Part shown: positions 53,691 through 64,000 of the stretch, piece after piece
Position numbering within the stretch: the stretch's first letter is position 1
Layout of the letters: every line of letters starts with the position of its first letter
Assembly (NCBI GenBank): GCA_030674185.1
Contig: JAPXFY010000013.1
Coordinates: forward strand, 52,585,567-52,649,566
Length of the DNA stretch: 64,000 bases
Source of the DNA: Monoplex corrugatus
Taxonomy: Eukaryota; Mollusca; Gastropoda; Littorinimorpha; Ranellidae
Direction of reading: 5' to 3'
Notes under the pieces: model-generated
What the model saw: the letters and a program-made list of their open reading frames with translations, nothing else
The model's database searches: none
Told to the model about the DNA's origin: nothing
Program-made: the position numbers and the translations under genes

Positions 53691-55685
53691 TTTTTCTTTG
53701 GGCTTGAATTGATCTCCAGACATTAGATCTTGACAGGAAAGGGAATTGTCTATGAAATAGCAAAATTCTGCAGCACTAACATCTGTTTTCCAGTAGCAAA
53801 AAGTAATTGGGGCACTGGTTTAGCTCTTCACAGGATGCTTGCGAAAAGTCAAGACATTTGCTTGCATGCTGCTGCCATACAATTCAGTAACTTGAACATG
53901 AGTGCTGCTTTGTTTGAAGCTAGCTAACTCTCATGAGCAAGCTATAGCGTTGAACACAGTTGCTAGACTTTTTCCACTGCATTCGTTTTACAAATTCATT
54001 GCATTGTTAACATATCGCCCTGGCACGCATAGTCAACTATGGTGAACAGTTTTGATAAAGTGGCTGTGTGAACAAGTGGAAATGGGAGTGGGTGTTTGTT
54101 GTGGATGAAGGTTGGTGTTGGCGACACATGCCATCATACACACAATGCTGCTTAAGAGTCGGTTTATTTTTGTTTCAGGTGTGAATTACTTAATGTAACA
54201 GATCTTTTTAAAATTCTGAATGATATATAAGGCTAGTTCCAGATAGTTTTGAAAATTTTGGGGGGATCATGACCCTGAACCCTTCTGTTGCAGTTTCTTT
54301 TTTTCTGTCAATTTCCATGCCTGTGTTTTGTCAACTGAACCATTAAAACTGTAGCCCACATGTGGGTTGAATTTACAACCTCCATGTTCAGCACAGCATG
54401 CTTTCTGACTGGCAGTGGGCCTCACTAATTGACAGGGAAACTAGGGACGGGGGTGTTTGTTGTGATATTCCTAGATGCTTGATTTGTTTAAAACTGGGGC
54501 ATTGTTATGGAGGTGATCCTTTTGTATGTTAGGCATGTCTTTCATTTTTGTTGATCTGTTTAAGGCTTTTCCTTCATTATTGAATTTGGTTTATCTTTTT
54601 GTATGTACAGTAAGTCCACATGGTTTTGGAGAACAATATATTATATCAGGATGATTTGTTAACGATGATGATGAGCATCATATTAATAACGCAAGAGAAT
54701 TAGTCATATGTTAATGCACATGTCTGCTTAGTCATATTGATTTATATATAATTGTACTTGTGACAGGTTGTGACATCTACTATACAAGAAAAGAGAGGAA
54801 AACATTTTTAAGCAGAGTCGATGAAATTACATATGAACATGTATTAGAAGTTTGTTCGAAGCTGGCTAGAGAAAAACTTTGTGCATTCAACCTCTGTTTC
54901 AACCCACTGTGATTGAGCTGTTTCAACCCACTGTGATTGAGCTGTTTCAACCCACTCTGATTGAGTACCTGAATCCGGTCATGGATGGGGAAAGTAAAGC
55001 ACCAAAGGAGAGGAGATGAACACCACCCTAGTAATGTGGGCCTTGAGAACAGCTGAGGTCTTGGGCCACCTAATTTCCCCTTGACTCCAAGTTATGAGGT
55101 TTACATGTACCATTTGTTTAGTTCTGCCATCTCACTACCCTATGATTGGAAATTACTACCCTGTGATCATAAGTTACCAGGGCTACATGTTTGTTTAGTA
55201 CCAGTTTGATCTGTGTTTGAATATAGCTTGATAGTGTTTGTGTGCGTGCGTGTATATGTCTGTGTTTATGTGTTTGTGTCTGTGTGCATGTGTGTGTCTG
55301 TTCGTGTGTATGTGTTTATGTTTATGTGTTTGTGTCTGTGTGTTTATATGTGTGTAGCTGTGTGCAGAGGGGAAGAGTAAATCTGTATTTCCTCAGATAC
55401 TACTATAGTTATGTTAGTGACGCTTGATACATATCAAACAGAAAATGTTTTATGAAGGAAGCATGATTTAAAAATGGGTTTGTTGTATGGGAATTTACAT
55501 CTTTCATTTGTATCCTTGCTTCCCATGTTTTACTGATCATCCTTTGATGCCTGTCTGATGTTATGATTATTTTATTCCTTGGTGTTTTAAAAAGTGGTGG
55601 TGTCCGTACTCCCTTGGTTTTACTAATCATGCTTTGATGCCACTGCCTGATGTTATGGTCATTTCCTTCTGTGGTGTTTTAAAAA
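53691..55685. other. Intergenic DNA with a small 24-bp triplication
   Basis: Only notable feature is TTTCAACCCACTGTGATTGA repeated three times in 24-bp steps at about 54,896-54,965. A degenerate GT-rich stretch lies at 55,235-55,360. No gene recognised. Confidence 0.5.
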
Positions 55686-55692
55686 AGTGGAG

Positions 55693-55790
55693 TTTGTGGC
55701 CTAGTGGTTAATAAAATACCTGCTTTGGATGTGGCAAACCCAGGTTCGAATCTCAGAGTGGACAAGGATCTCCCCCCCCCCCCCCCCCTC
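55693..55790 (+). mobile_element. tRNA-derived SINE head
   Basis: GTGGCCTAGTGGTTAATAAA contains a box A-like core, and box B GGTTCGAATCTC is at 55,743. A C run (55,772-55,789) follows. The body beyond is not recognised. Confidence 0.65.
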
Positions 55791-56126
55791 CTTGTTCTCT
55801 TTCCTGATTCTGTTTTTTTCTGAGGGGAGTATGTTTGGCTTTCAGGTTGCAGTATGTTTGGCTTTCAGGTCTTTCCATAGTTTCTCTAACCCTTGTTCCT
55901 CAGATTCCAAGGCAGCCTTTGTTTGTTTTTTAGATTCTTGTTTTAACTCGAGATGTCTGGATTGCTGAGGAGGTGTTTTCACATTTGTTTTTTTCCATAG
56001 GCATCCCTGCATGTTGCATATACAGTATCTCTGAATATAACTAGTTTGTGCTCTTTTCTGTAAGCTTGTTTAGTTTGTGGACTATTTCTTCATTCAACCT
56101 TTCCCATTTGTCTTTTGCTTTTGCAG

Positions 56127-56201
56127 GTGGCAATTGGAGTTTCTGATGCCAGGCATGAATTTGTTGTCCGAATGATCAGCACAGATTTCTTGGCACTGTA
56201 G
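56127..56201 (+). CDS. Possible alternative terminal exon of the membrane-protein gene
   Basis: A strong acceptor TCTTTTGCTTTTGCAG ends at 56,126, and an open frame VAIGVSDARHEFVVRMISTD FLAL ends at TAG (56,199-56,201). It could join in frame to the cryptic donor at 53,187 in exon 6, replacing the hydrophobic C-terminus by 24 hydrophilic residues. Low confidence; it could also belong to nothing. Confidence 0.25.
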   Translation: MAIGVSDARHEFVVRMISTDFLAL

Positions 56202-56489
56202 TTTGATTCCTGTTTTTTGATGGCTTTACAGACACAGTGTGCTGCTGCCCCTTCACACAGCCCTTTTTATCATGTGGATCTTCATGCCACACTTGGCTAA
56301 GAATCTCCTTCAACAGAGGATACTTATTGGGAATTCTGTTTGTGCTATAATCATGGTCTATTGTGATATGCTATATGTTAGTGAAATCACAGCATGTATA
56401 TATAAAAACTAAATCTGTTTGGTCATTCTTATTTTGATACTGGTGTAGTATGCAAGGAGTATTTTTATATCATGGTTATATCTTTATAT

Positions 56490-56905
56490 AACTATTTCAG
56501 TCAGGTAGATAGGTGACTAAACGTCAGACTTCTGTTTGAAAGGTCCTGGGTTTGATTCAACCAGATATCTCTGCCTTGTGAGTAAAGGGTGGAAATATTT
56601 CTGATCCCCCAGGTCAAAATGTGTGTAGAGCTGCCAGCGCCTAAACCCCCTTTCTGACTATAAGCATTCAGAACATCAAATACGCACCTTGAAGATCTGT
56701 TAAGTCATGTCAGTGCTCAGTGGCTTATAGAAACATGACACTCTGCATGCATGCCCACCAAAGATGCAGACTGTGTGACAACATAATGGAGTGAAATCAG
56801 CATGCCGAACAGTTTGAGTATTCTGTGCTCCACTAAAAAAAGGTCATATGTAATGCTCAGCGAGGCCAAATGAGTTTGGAGAGGAGCTTTGTTACAATAA
56901 TAATT
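56490..56905 (+). mobile_element. tRNA-derived SINE, family F
   Basis: Head: GGTGACTAAACGTCAGACTT, box B-like TGGGTTTGATTCAA. Body: GAGTAAAGGGTGGAAATATT, CCCCCAGGTCAAAATGTGTG, GCCAGCGCCTAAACCCCC, ATCAAATACGCACCTTGAAG and CAGTGGCTTATAGAAACATG. I recognise this order as a common mollusc SINE (from memory). A related 3' part is at 63,150-63,480. Confidence 0.75.
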
Positions 56906-56939
56906 CTTAATAATAATCTGTGGAGTTGCCAAGGGATTT

Positions 56940-57120
56940 GAATATTCAAGAGGGATTCAATGCACTTCAACAGTTTCATGTGCACAGCACCCAAATCTAG
57001 CAGTGATAATTAATCTGGCAGACTCCTGGAGCAAAATGTATGTGTGCTGGCAAAGTCTTGAAATGAAAGCTTGAAGTTGGGAGGCGGATTTATGAAAGAC
57101 TAAACTGACACTACCAGATT
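56940..57120 (-). mobile_element. SINE family A, inverted 3' part (copy 4)
   Basis: ATCTGGCAGACTCCTGGAGC, AAAATGTATGTGTGCTGGCA, AAGTCTTGAAATGAAAGC matches 53,540-53,625. It follows the family F SINE directly. Confidence 0.65.
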
Positions 57121-58229
57121 GATTGGAGTATCCATTTTTTTATGTTGCGAGTTGATATTAAAGTTGAGAGACTGTATGTGTGTGGGGTGGGGTGGGGGTT
57201 GGGCAGGCAGGCGCATGATTTGTATGTATCTGTGGGACTCAGAATTTTACCTAGACAAAGATATTGAATATTACGTCCAAAGACATTGAATGTGACATCC
57301 ATGCTTTGGAGACTGTCAGACACCAAATAATAGATTATTTTGGAAGATTCTCCTTTGAGAATTCCTATTTATACCAGATGATGTCATTTACCATTTTTAT
57401 TGCCTTTTGTATGATAGTACTCTGTGAACAAGTGGACAACTTTTAATCTGGATACATCTATGTGTTGAAGACTTGGGCTGCCCATCAAGAGAGGAAGGAT
57501 TTCAGTAAGACAAAGAAGAGTCCTTTTGTTCTCTTTTGGTCCAGTGGCTGGGCTGGACCTGGCTGGTATGTGTTGTGTGGTTATGCTCTATGGTTTGTCA
57601 TCTCACTGTTTTGTCATTCAACTTGTAAACAAGATATTTGACTCGGTCCATATGGGGCATGCAGTGCGTGGATGGTCCCCCATTGCTTGGCGAAATGGCT
57701 CCTGCTTGGTATGTAGTGTTGGGAGTTTGGAGGTGATTGCCCGGTCAGTGGTGAGACATTGTTGCTCTGGGTCCCATCCAGCATCCTTGGGTGTTTCTTA
57801 ATAAATTGAAAACTTTGCCATTTGCATTTTTTTTTTTTTGTATGAAGGAAGACTGTGAACATGTTAGCAACTTTTCCTTCTGTACATCTGTGTGCTTCTA
57901 GATTCTGCTTGCTTTTTGAAAATATTTTGTGTGTGTGTTTGGAACTTCATTATTAATTAAACAGGTAAACTCCACCAGTCTTCATCTAATGCATGTATGT
58001 CTTTTATTTTCCTTTGTGTTTTGTTGTGTTGTTGAAGATATGTAGGCGATCCAGACCAAGTTTATGTAAAGTAAGAAAGATGTTTTACATTGTGTGTGTG
58101 TGTGTGCGTGCATGCACGTGTCTGAATGTGTGTGTGGTGTGTATTTTGCAGTGTGTGTGTGTGTGTGTGTGCGCGCCTGCGTGTACGTGTGAGTGTGTTT
58201 GTGAGTGATACAGACAGTGTTGAACTGGA
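57121..58229. other. No supported gene; GT-rich patches
   Basis: A 91-codon open frame at 57,526-57,801 is followed at once by TTAATAAATTG, which contains a polyadenylation-like AATAAA. No family resemblance or upstream splice structure was found. GT repeats lie at 58,093-58,175. Confidence 0.4.
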
Positions 58230-58390
58230 GTTCACATATGGTAAAAAGAAACAGTAGTCCCATAAGCCTAAGTTGGATCGTATGGTAGTGAGGTAGTAGA
58301 ACCTCACTACTTTCCAAACAGCTGTTGAAGACAGGTCCCACTGTCCCTCACTGCTTTACCTTCCCTAACCCTGATTAGTCTTTTTTTTTG
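58230..58390 (-). repeat. tRNA-related SINE, family D (copy 3, partial)
   Basis: GTAGTGAGGTAGTAGAACCT and CCCTCACTGCTTTACCTTCC, CTAACCCTGAT match 37,090-37,330. It directly abuts the family E SINE. Confidence 0.5.
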
Positions 58391-58880
58391 TTTAAAATTT
58401 TTTTTAGGATCGTTGCACTCAGGGATGTCACCTTTGTGCTCTTTTTTTTGTTTTTGTCCCATTTTCTACACCACCTTAATGCCACAGAAGCTAGAACAGT
58501 TTTTACAATGCAATGATGATGATGACAATGAGGGTGACAATCATGATGCTATGGAGTTCCATCTAGGATTGAGACTGCATGACAAGGCTGTTGTCTACGT
58601 TTACTGTCATAATATATCCTAGCGTCAACCAGGCCCGAGAGACACAGACACCTGCAGTGCTAGTCAGAAGATTTGAACAACACCCTCAGTGACACATCTG
58701 TGAAGTGGATGAGACTCGACTGTGTGGACCCTGTCTTCCCATTGAGCCTGTAGCACACCCAACTCTGGGTCGGAGTAGGTTAGAGCCGAAAAATCCCACA
58801 CTGATTTTTGAAGGTACCGGTGGGGATTTGAACCCACAACCTTCCAGTTAGTAGTCCGTTGCGCTAACCACTACACCATA
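58391..58880 (-). mobile_element. tRNA-derived SINE, family E (copy 2)
   Basis: Box A region TGTAGTGGTTAGCGCAACG (minus, 58,858-58,876), box B GGGTTCAAATCCCC (minus, 58,822-58,835), and the 450-bp body shared with 44,380-44,835, including GATGAGACTCGACTGTGTGG and CACACCCAACTCTGGGT. This copy is better preserved. Confidence 0.8.
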
Positions 58881-59189
58881 CACCACGGCTGATAAAGAGT
58901 CTGGTACCCACTCTAAGCTGGAACAAGTGGAAGCCTCCACAGAGTTCCCCCATCCAGTCAGCTCTACCTTTTTACCCACCAGGCCTCGAGTCAGACTGAC
59001 TTGTGGATACAATTCAGGTCTTGTTTGCAGCATACAGTACAGTACATACAATATATGTGAAAGATCACAGGGCAGCAGAGGAGTTGTCCATGGCAAAATT
59101 CATCCTTGACAAAATTCTGTAGAAAAATCCACTTTCGTAGGTAAATGGAAATACATGAATTCAGAAGAAAACAAAAACGAACCAAAAAA

Positions 59190-59400
59190 GAAAAAAATGG
59201 TGGCGCTGCACTGTGGTGATGCGCTGTCCTTGGACAGGGCTGTCAGAATTTCACATGGTAAATCTATTGCAGCTACATAAACAGTAAATGAAATAAATAA
59301 ATGAATAAATAAGTAAAAGAACAAGTAAAGAAAAAAATTACAAAACAATAAATGAATAAATAAATAAATGAATAAATAAGTAAATGAACAGTTAAAAACA
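59190..59400 (+). repeat. Conserved SINE 3' tail (copy 2) with (AAATAAATG)n
   Basis: GTGGCGCTGCACTGTGGTGA, TGCGCTGTCCTTGGACAGGG, AATTTCACATGGTAAATC matches 26,155-26,240. Followed by about 110 bp of AAAT/AATG repeats. Confidence 0.65.
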
Positions 59401-59761
59401 AATAAATAAATGAAATACTTTCATTGCATGCTCTGCACAAGGAAACCAAAGTCTGTAGTTATTTGAAGTGTTTATTAATGAAGCGCAGAAAAATCGTACA
59501 TACAGAAAAGAAAAATGATTACAAATGGGAAAGAAACGAGCATGAATTCCTAAATAATCACAAACAAGGACAGGAAAACCCCCAAAACATTTCATAACCA
59601 AAAAGATAAGCACACCATACTTAATTTACCCTTTTCATGCAGCATAAAACACTTCTAGGATCTACTACTTTGATAGGAGATTATTTGTATGTCATTTCTT
59701 TATTTTCTCTTGTGAAAATGTGTACTTAATTTTCTTTGTTATGTTTTTTTTTCCTGTTGAA

Positions 59762-59830
59762 GTTTTGTAGCGGTTATAGCCCTGATACAGCTCTACACAG
59801 TCGGCTGGGCTTTAAACAACAATAACAATA
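59762..59830 (-). repeat. Dispersed repeat, family B (copy 3, partial)
   Basis: The reverse complement TTTAAAGCCCAGCCGACTGT, then AGGGCTATAACC, matches the start of the copy at 4,490-4,535. Confidence 0.6.
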
Positions 59831-60569
59831 AAACGTGGACTTGCTGTAAAGTGTGTCACTACAGTATGGCGCCTCCTTCATCATTTATCCCCCTTCTGTA
59901 TGCTTGTATTTTTGTTTGCCCGTGAAGCCCATCCTCGTATTTTTTTGTTGTTGTAATATGCAGCAAACTTTCTCTGACATGAACAGTTTATGCTATGTAA
60001 ATGGAATTATTAATGTTATTATTATGTTATTATTATTGTCATTATTATTATTGTCTTAATAATTATCATTGAAGGGGATTTTTTTTTGCAGAATTTGTGC
60101 CAGGGACAACAAATTGTCATGGGGACATTTTATATGTGCTGTGTTCACACTGCATGCAGGATGTTGGTATGGTATCTCATCCAATAGACAAGCTCCCAGA
60201 CTACAACTAGTGAAGAGCAGAAAAATCCCGTCCAACCAGCCCATTTTTTCAATATAAACATTAACTCTTTCTATCTTCAGTGAATTTTGTGCTAGATATT
60301 TCCATTTTTCTATAGCTGTGTTTCTGCCTTTCATTTTTTTGCCTCATCTGGTCTTATTTCTCGTTTTTAAAAGATGGGAGATCATTTCATATTTCCTGGC
60401 AAAGATAATTATGTGTCTGTGATATAATCTTTCTTTCTCTTTCTCACATGAGTACAAATACCAACAAGATAGTGACAAATTTTTTCTTCACAAAGCCATA
60501 ACTGAATTTCATGAGACTCGAATCATTTCAACTAAAAATATTAAGTAAACAAGAATGCGCAGGCACGCG

Positions 60570-60700
60570 CGTGTGTGTGTGTGTGTGTGTGTGTCCAAAA
60601 TGTGTTAGCAAGATTTTCTAAGCTGTTTCTGGATGGATCAAATTTTGGCTGGCCAAAGTTGTGGACTGTTGAGCAATTGTGAATATGTAAGTCGGGAGAC
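60570..60700 (+). repeat. (GT)n with shared 120-bp tail, copy 2
   Basis: Short GT tract, then TGTGTTAGCAAGATTTTCTA, GATCAAATTTTGGC, GTTGTGGACTGTTGAG and GTAAGTCGGGAG, parallel to 29,168-29,395. Confidence 0.65.
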
Positions 60701-60792
60701 AAGGTGTGAGGGGCAAGGTCACATGGACCAAAGAAGTGCCCGCAAACTAGCAACTTTGAGGAAGATGAGTGGACAGCACTTCTCAAGAACTT

Positions 60793-61550
60793 ACCATCAT
60801 CATCATCATCATCATCAAGTGCCCTGCCGCATGGTGTTGGCGATCATGGCCCTCCATATGTATCTATCCCTTATTGCCGCAAGCACATCTTCAACCCTCT
60901 CTGTCCTCAGCCACCCTGCAAGTCCGTCCAATATATTCTCCCTGGGTCTACCTGGTGTTCTCTTTCCTTCCAGCTTTCCTGTTGTGACCAGGTGTTCTAA
61001 TTCCCCTTTCCTCATAAAATGGCCTATAAATGTTGCCTGTTTTTTTCCTAATCTTCCGTATGCATGATCTTCTTGTGTCTGCCTCCATCAAGACTGTTTC
61101 GTTTGTTTTCTTAGCTGTCCATGGAACTCTCAACATTCTTTGGCTGCCTCAATCTTGTTCTGGCTTTTCTCGTTGACTGTCTATGCTTCACAACCGTATA
61201 ACATATCAGTTCTATATAACATTCAAGAACTCTTTTCCTGATGTTAATTAATAAGCATTTGTTGGTAAGAATGCTTTTCATCTTTTTGAATGCTGTTTTG
61301 ACTTGGCCAATTCTGCTGGCTATTTCTGATGTGCATATCTGCTGTCTGGTGAGATGATCATTCCCAGATATTTAAACTTATCAACCTGTCTCAAGGTTGT
61401 GCCGTTTGCTGTTATTTTGCAGGGGGAAATTTCATGTTTTTTACTAATTACCATGACTTCAGTCTTCTTGCTATTTAGCTCCAACCCTTTGCTTTTGCTT
61501 TCTATTTCTATTATATTCACAAGATTTTTCTCACTTTTCACAATATTTAA
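60793..61550 (-). pseudogene. LINE 3' fragment with (GATGAT)n tail, copy 1
   Basis: From 5' on the minus strand: KGLELNSKKTEVMVISKKHE, DKFKYLGMIISPDSR (reverse-transcriptase thumb), then after frameshifts MLRVPWTAKKTNETVL and ADTRRSCIRKIRKK, then RTPGRPRENILDGLAGWLRT, VEDVLAAIRDRYIWRAMIA and NTMRQGT. It ends in (GAT)n at 60,793-60,818. Copies of its end lie at 11,117-11,172 and 46,620-47,040. Several breaks. Confidence 0.82.
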
Positions 61551-61679
61551 TTAAGATCAATTTTCACCATTGTGACAGTCTACTTTTGTCCCTGATGCAT
61601 GTGCAGTATTATTTCAACTGAAGCTTTTTCAAGGTCATAGTGACCTTGAGAATAACAAAATCTGGATTTTCTGTAATTT

Positions 61680-61872
61680 GACTCCAGCACCCTATCCACC
61701 AATTGCAAAAACTTAACTGTTTGGCTTCCTCACCCTATCCACCAGCTTCCTGCAGGAAGCTGGTCAGTGGCGGGTAGGGTGAGTGAGTCAAAGGGTTAAG
61801 CTTTTGCTTTGCTTACATGGTTTTAAATGCAGGATGCTGGTGGCCATGATGCGGGAGTCAAAGGGTTAAAAA
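61680..61872. mobile_element. TTAA-type palindromic MITE, copy 4
   Basis: ACTCCAGCACCCTATCCACC, CCACCAGCTTCCTGCAGGAA, GCTGG..., GGGTGAGTGAGTCAAAGGGT, and the right end GCGGGAGTCAAAGGGTTAA. Same layout and length (about 190 bp) as 17,286-17,483, with a better preserved right end. Confidence 0.75.
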
Positions 61873-62690
61873 GGGAAATTATAGAATGACTTGACCATCA
61901 TGCTTTTTCCTATGCATGTTAGGTGTAATCACTGTTACGCTGTCAACAAACTAGCTGGATTCAAGAGACTGGTAATTTTGTTTCATTCTCTTATGGACAT
62001 TCATTACCCATGAAGACACACATGCCTAAAGAATAAGAAAATGATGATTTTAAGCACTTTTTGGTCCATGGCACTGTGACCTTTGAGCTTTTGCATTCAC
62101 GATTCATCAATAGTCCACACCTTCGACTCCAAATTTGATACAGATTCATACAGGAACAGCTGAGATAATCTTACTGTTTGTCACAGACACGCATCTCTCC
62201 AGTTGACAGAAAAGTCTCCTGTTCTTTTTTTAAGGATAGATTGAAAAAAGGCAGATAGAGGATTCCATCAGAAAGCTAAATTTTGACTCTTTCATTCCCC
62301 TCAACTGATCTATTAGCTTCCTGGCTGTATTGTTGCTCAAAACAGTCAGATATATGATTAACCATGGAAATGACTTTGAAAACAAACTACTATATAAAAT
62401 TATTGTTAAAAAGAAAAAGGAAATATATGAATTGGAAAAAGGAAAATGTGCTTCAGTTAACAAACAGCTTACAATAAGCTGCCTGTGCTAAAAACTGATG
62501 CTGCAAACAATAAAGAAAATTAAAAAAAAAAGAAAAACCCAACACTACAACAAATAAAAAATGTGCTTTAATTAACAAAGATACTATACGTTGCATGTGC
62601 TGATACTACTGCTAAAAACAAAACAAAACAAGAAAACCATCACCTTTACAATAAGAAAACCATCACCTTTACAAATCCCCCCTTCTAAAA
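61873..62690. other. AT-rich DNA with no supported feature
   Basis: A 30-bp phrase (AAGAAAACCATCACCTTTAC) is duplicated at 62,628-62,675. Otherwise nothing is recognised. Confidence 0.5.
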
Positions 62691-62694
62691 AATG

Positions 62695-62790
62695 ATGGGT
62701 GCAATAGGCAAGTTGGTTAGCATACTGGAGTTCCAGTCATAAAGATTTGAGCTCAATCACACCTGAAACTGTGCAAGCTGGGTAAAAAAA
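62695..62790 (+). mobile_element. Degenerate tRNA-like SINE head
   Basis: GTGCAATAGGCAAGTTGGTT, AGCATACTGGAGTTCC, AAGATTTGAGCTCAATCAC resembles a tRNA with box A AGTTGGTTAGC and a decayed box B. Confidence 0.45.
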
Positions 62791-63149
62791 TATAAGAACT
62801 GAAGTTGGGGGTACCAGGCCTGCAGACGCCTTGTAACCAACCATAGAGCCATATAATAAAACACAATTGTCTACATGGTCATTTACATTAAACGAGAACG
62901 GTGATTGTGTATTGAGGTCCTTTCAGGGTGGATTTGTGCTTGATTCAATGCCTCAGCAGGATCCACCCACAGCTAAAAGACATCCCTCCTGTCTGTTTTG
63001 TTGCACCTGGGGGCACGAGAGGAAAACTACCGGCTACTACGTTTCCTCTGGCTGCCAAGCGAACTGGCAGCAGTCAGGAACAGGAAAAAATGGTCACATT
63101 CGTCACCAGATGTGGCATGACCATGTCAACAGCAAACAAAAGAAGGATA

Positions 63150-63480
63150 ATGGATGGATATCCGATCTCCCTGAGTAACATAACTATGTGCGGATTTCTC
63201 ATGTGTCTGAGCCTCTTTCGTGTGAATGCACACGCAGCCCAACAACAGTGCATGTTAAAGATCCTGTGAGTCATGGCACTGGTCAGTGCTTGTGGAAGAG
63301 CAAAAATATCCAGCATGCCCATCCATGGACAGCAGTGTACACAGAGTGTACAGCAACATAACAGCTGCACAATGTGAGCCAAACAATAAGCACACATGCG
63401 TTCGAGAAAACATTGCTCCCAGTGAAAACGTGGAAGGGGGCAAGGAGCGCTAAATGAGTTCCCTCAGCCCCTCCTGAAAT
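63150..63480 (+). mobile_element. SINE 3' region with GTTAAAGATCC core
   Basis: GCATGTTAAAGATCCTGTGA, CAGTGCTTGTGGAAGAGC and ATCCAGCATGCCCATCC follow the family F core (56,684-56,750). It may belong with the tRNA-like head at 62,695, giving a long composite. Confidence 0.55.
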
Positions 63481-64000
63481 GGTAAAATACACTATGAATA
63501 ATGCAAGGGTGCTTTAATGAAAATAAGCTGCCTCTGTAATTACACTGCCTGTCTTCCCCCCCCCCCCCCCCCCCAAGAAAACAAAAAACAAACAAAAACA
63601 CAGAGGAAAAAAAAACCCTGTCACCACAACAAAAACTACCATCTTAGAGTGTGTACAAACCACAAAATCATGCTGCCCTCCCTATACGAATGTTGAAAAA
63701 AAAAGGTTAAACATAAAATGAATTAAGCAAAGGAACGTACCTTAATCAACAACTCAAAACAAGTTCCCTGTGCTAGTATCACTGCTTAAAAAAAATCGTC
63801 ATAAAAATACATTTTAAAACCACCACTGTTTGAAATGTCAAACATGAATAATGGAATGTGCCTTCATATAAACCACTACTGCTGGAAATGTCAAACACAT
63901 GACTAATGAAAGGCACTATCACAAACAATGCAAAATACAGTCACTCTGCCAAAACTTAAAATTTTGAAATATGAATAATCACAAATATCAAAAAAGTAAT
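63481..64000. other. AT-rich DNA with a C run; no gene
   Basis: C run at 63,557-63,575, and AACCACTACTG/GAAATGTCAAACA duplicated at about 63,820-63,900. No coding feature. Confidence 0.5.

Noticed and set aside
57526..57801. 91-codon ORF followed by AATAAA
   Set aside because: No domain, no splice structure and no homologous copy; single short ORFs of this size occur by chance.

Overview
The window reads as nuclear genomic DNA of an animal, most likely a mollusc and probably a gastropod. The evidence is spliced genes with long introns, very dense (CA)n/(GT)n microsatellites, CR1/L2-type LINEs ending in GCGCTATATAAAT plus (ATT)n, and tRNA-derived SINEs whose internal motifs (for example GTTAAAGATCC) resemble those I associate with mollusc SINEs. 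The taxonomic call is inference. No database search was possible, and all repeat families were recognised by comparing copies inside the window or by remembered family motifs.

Only two host genes can be supported. (1) On the minus strand, 11,888-13,093 is one intact coding exon of 401 residues for an archaemetzincin (AMZ) zinc metalloprotease. It has a splice acceptor just upstream of the ATG and a possible non-coding first exon near 18.7 kb. (2) On the plus strand, a six-exon gene runs from an ATG at 28,770 to a stop at 53,367. It predicts a membrane protein of about 350 residues that I do not recognise. Its fourth exon exists in two alternative homologous copies (43,798-43,937 and 43,982-44,112) only 44 bp apart. 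Both have the same splice phases, and including both would break the frame, so they look like mutually exclusive exons. A YY1-like AAAATGGCGGCC site near 24.09 kb may mark its promoter. If so, the two genes are divergent, with a LINE between their 5' ends.

Most of the rest is mobile and simple DNA. From left to right: 0-11 kb holds SINE-like repeats, the 3' end of an RLE-type LINE at 5.0 kb, an L2 tail at 8.2 kb and large GT arrays. 13.1-18.7 kb (the AMZ 5' intron) holds LINE fragments, a mariner fossil and an inverted-repeat element nested in a LINE. 20.8-23.4 kb holds an RLE-type LINE whose second half is one open frame. 24.3-26 kb holds a CR1-like LINE remnant and a possible Harbinger remnant. 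29.4-30.9 kb and 32.8-36.6 kb hold two CR1/L2 LINEs, the second nearly full length but frameshifted. 32.2, 39.2-39.9 and 40.0-40.4 kb are minisatellites. 41.1-43.1 kb carries two non-autonomous DNA elements with terminal inverted repeats, just before exon 3. 44.4-64 kb is SINE- and LINE-rich.

Roughly 47.15-50.88 kb looks corrupted: homopolymer-inflated, low-information sequence that probably reflects poor consensus quality. It lies inside the intron before exon 5, so an exon could be hidden there.
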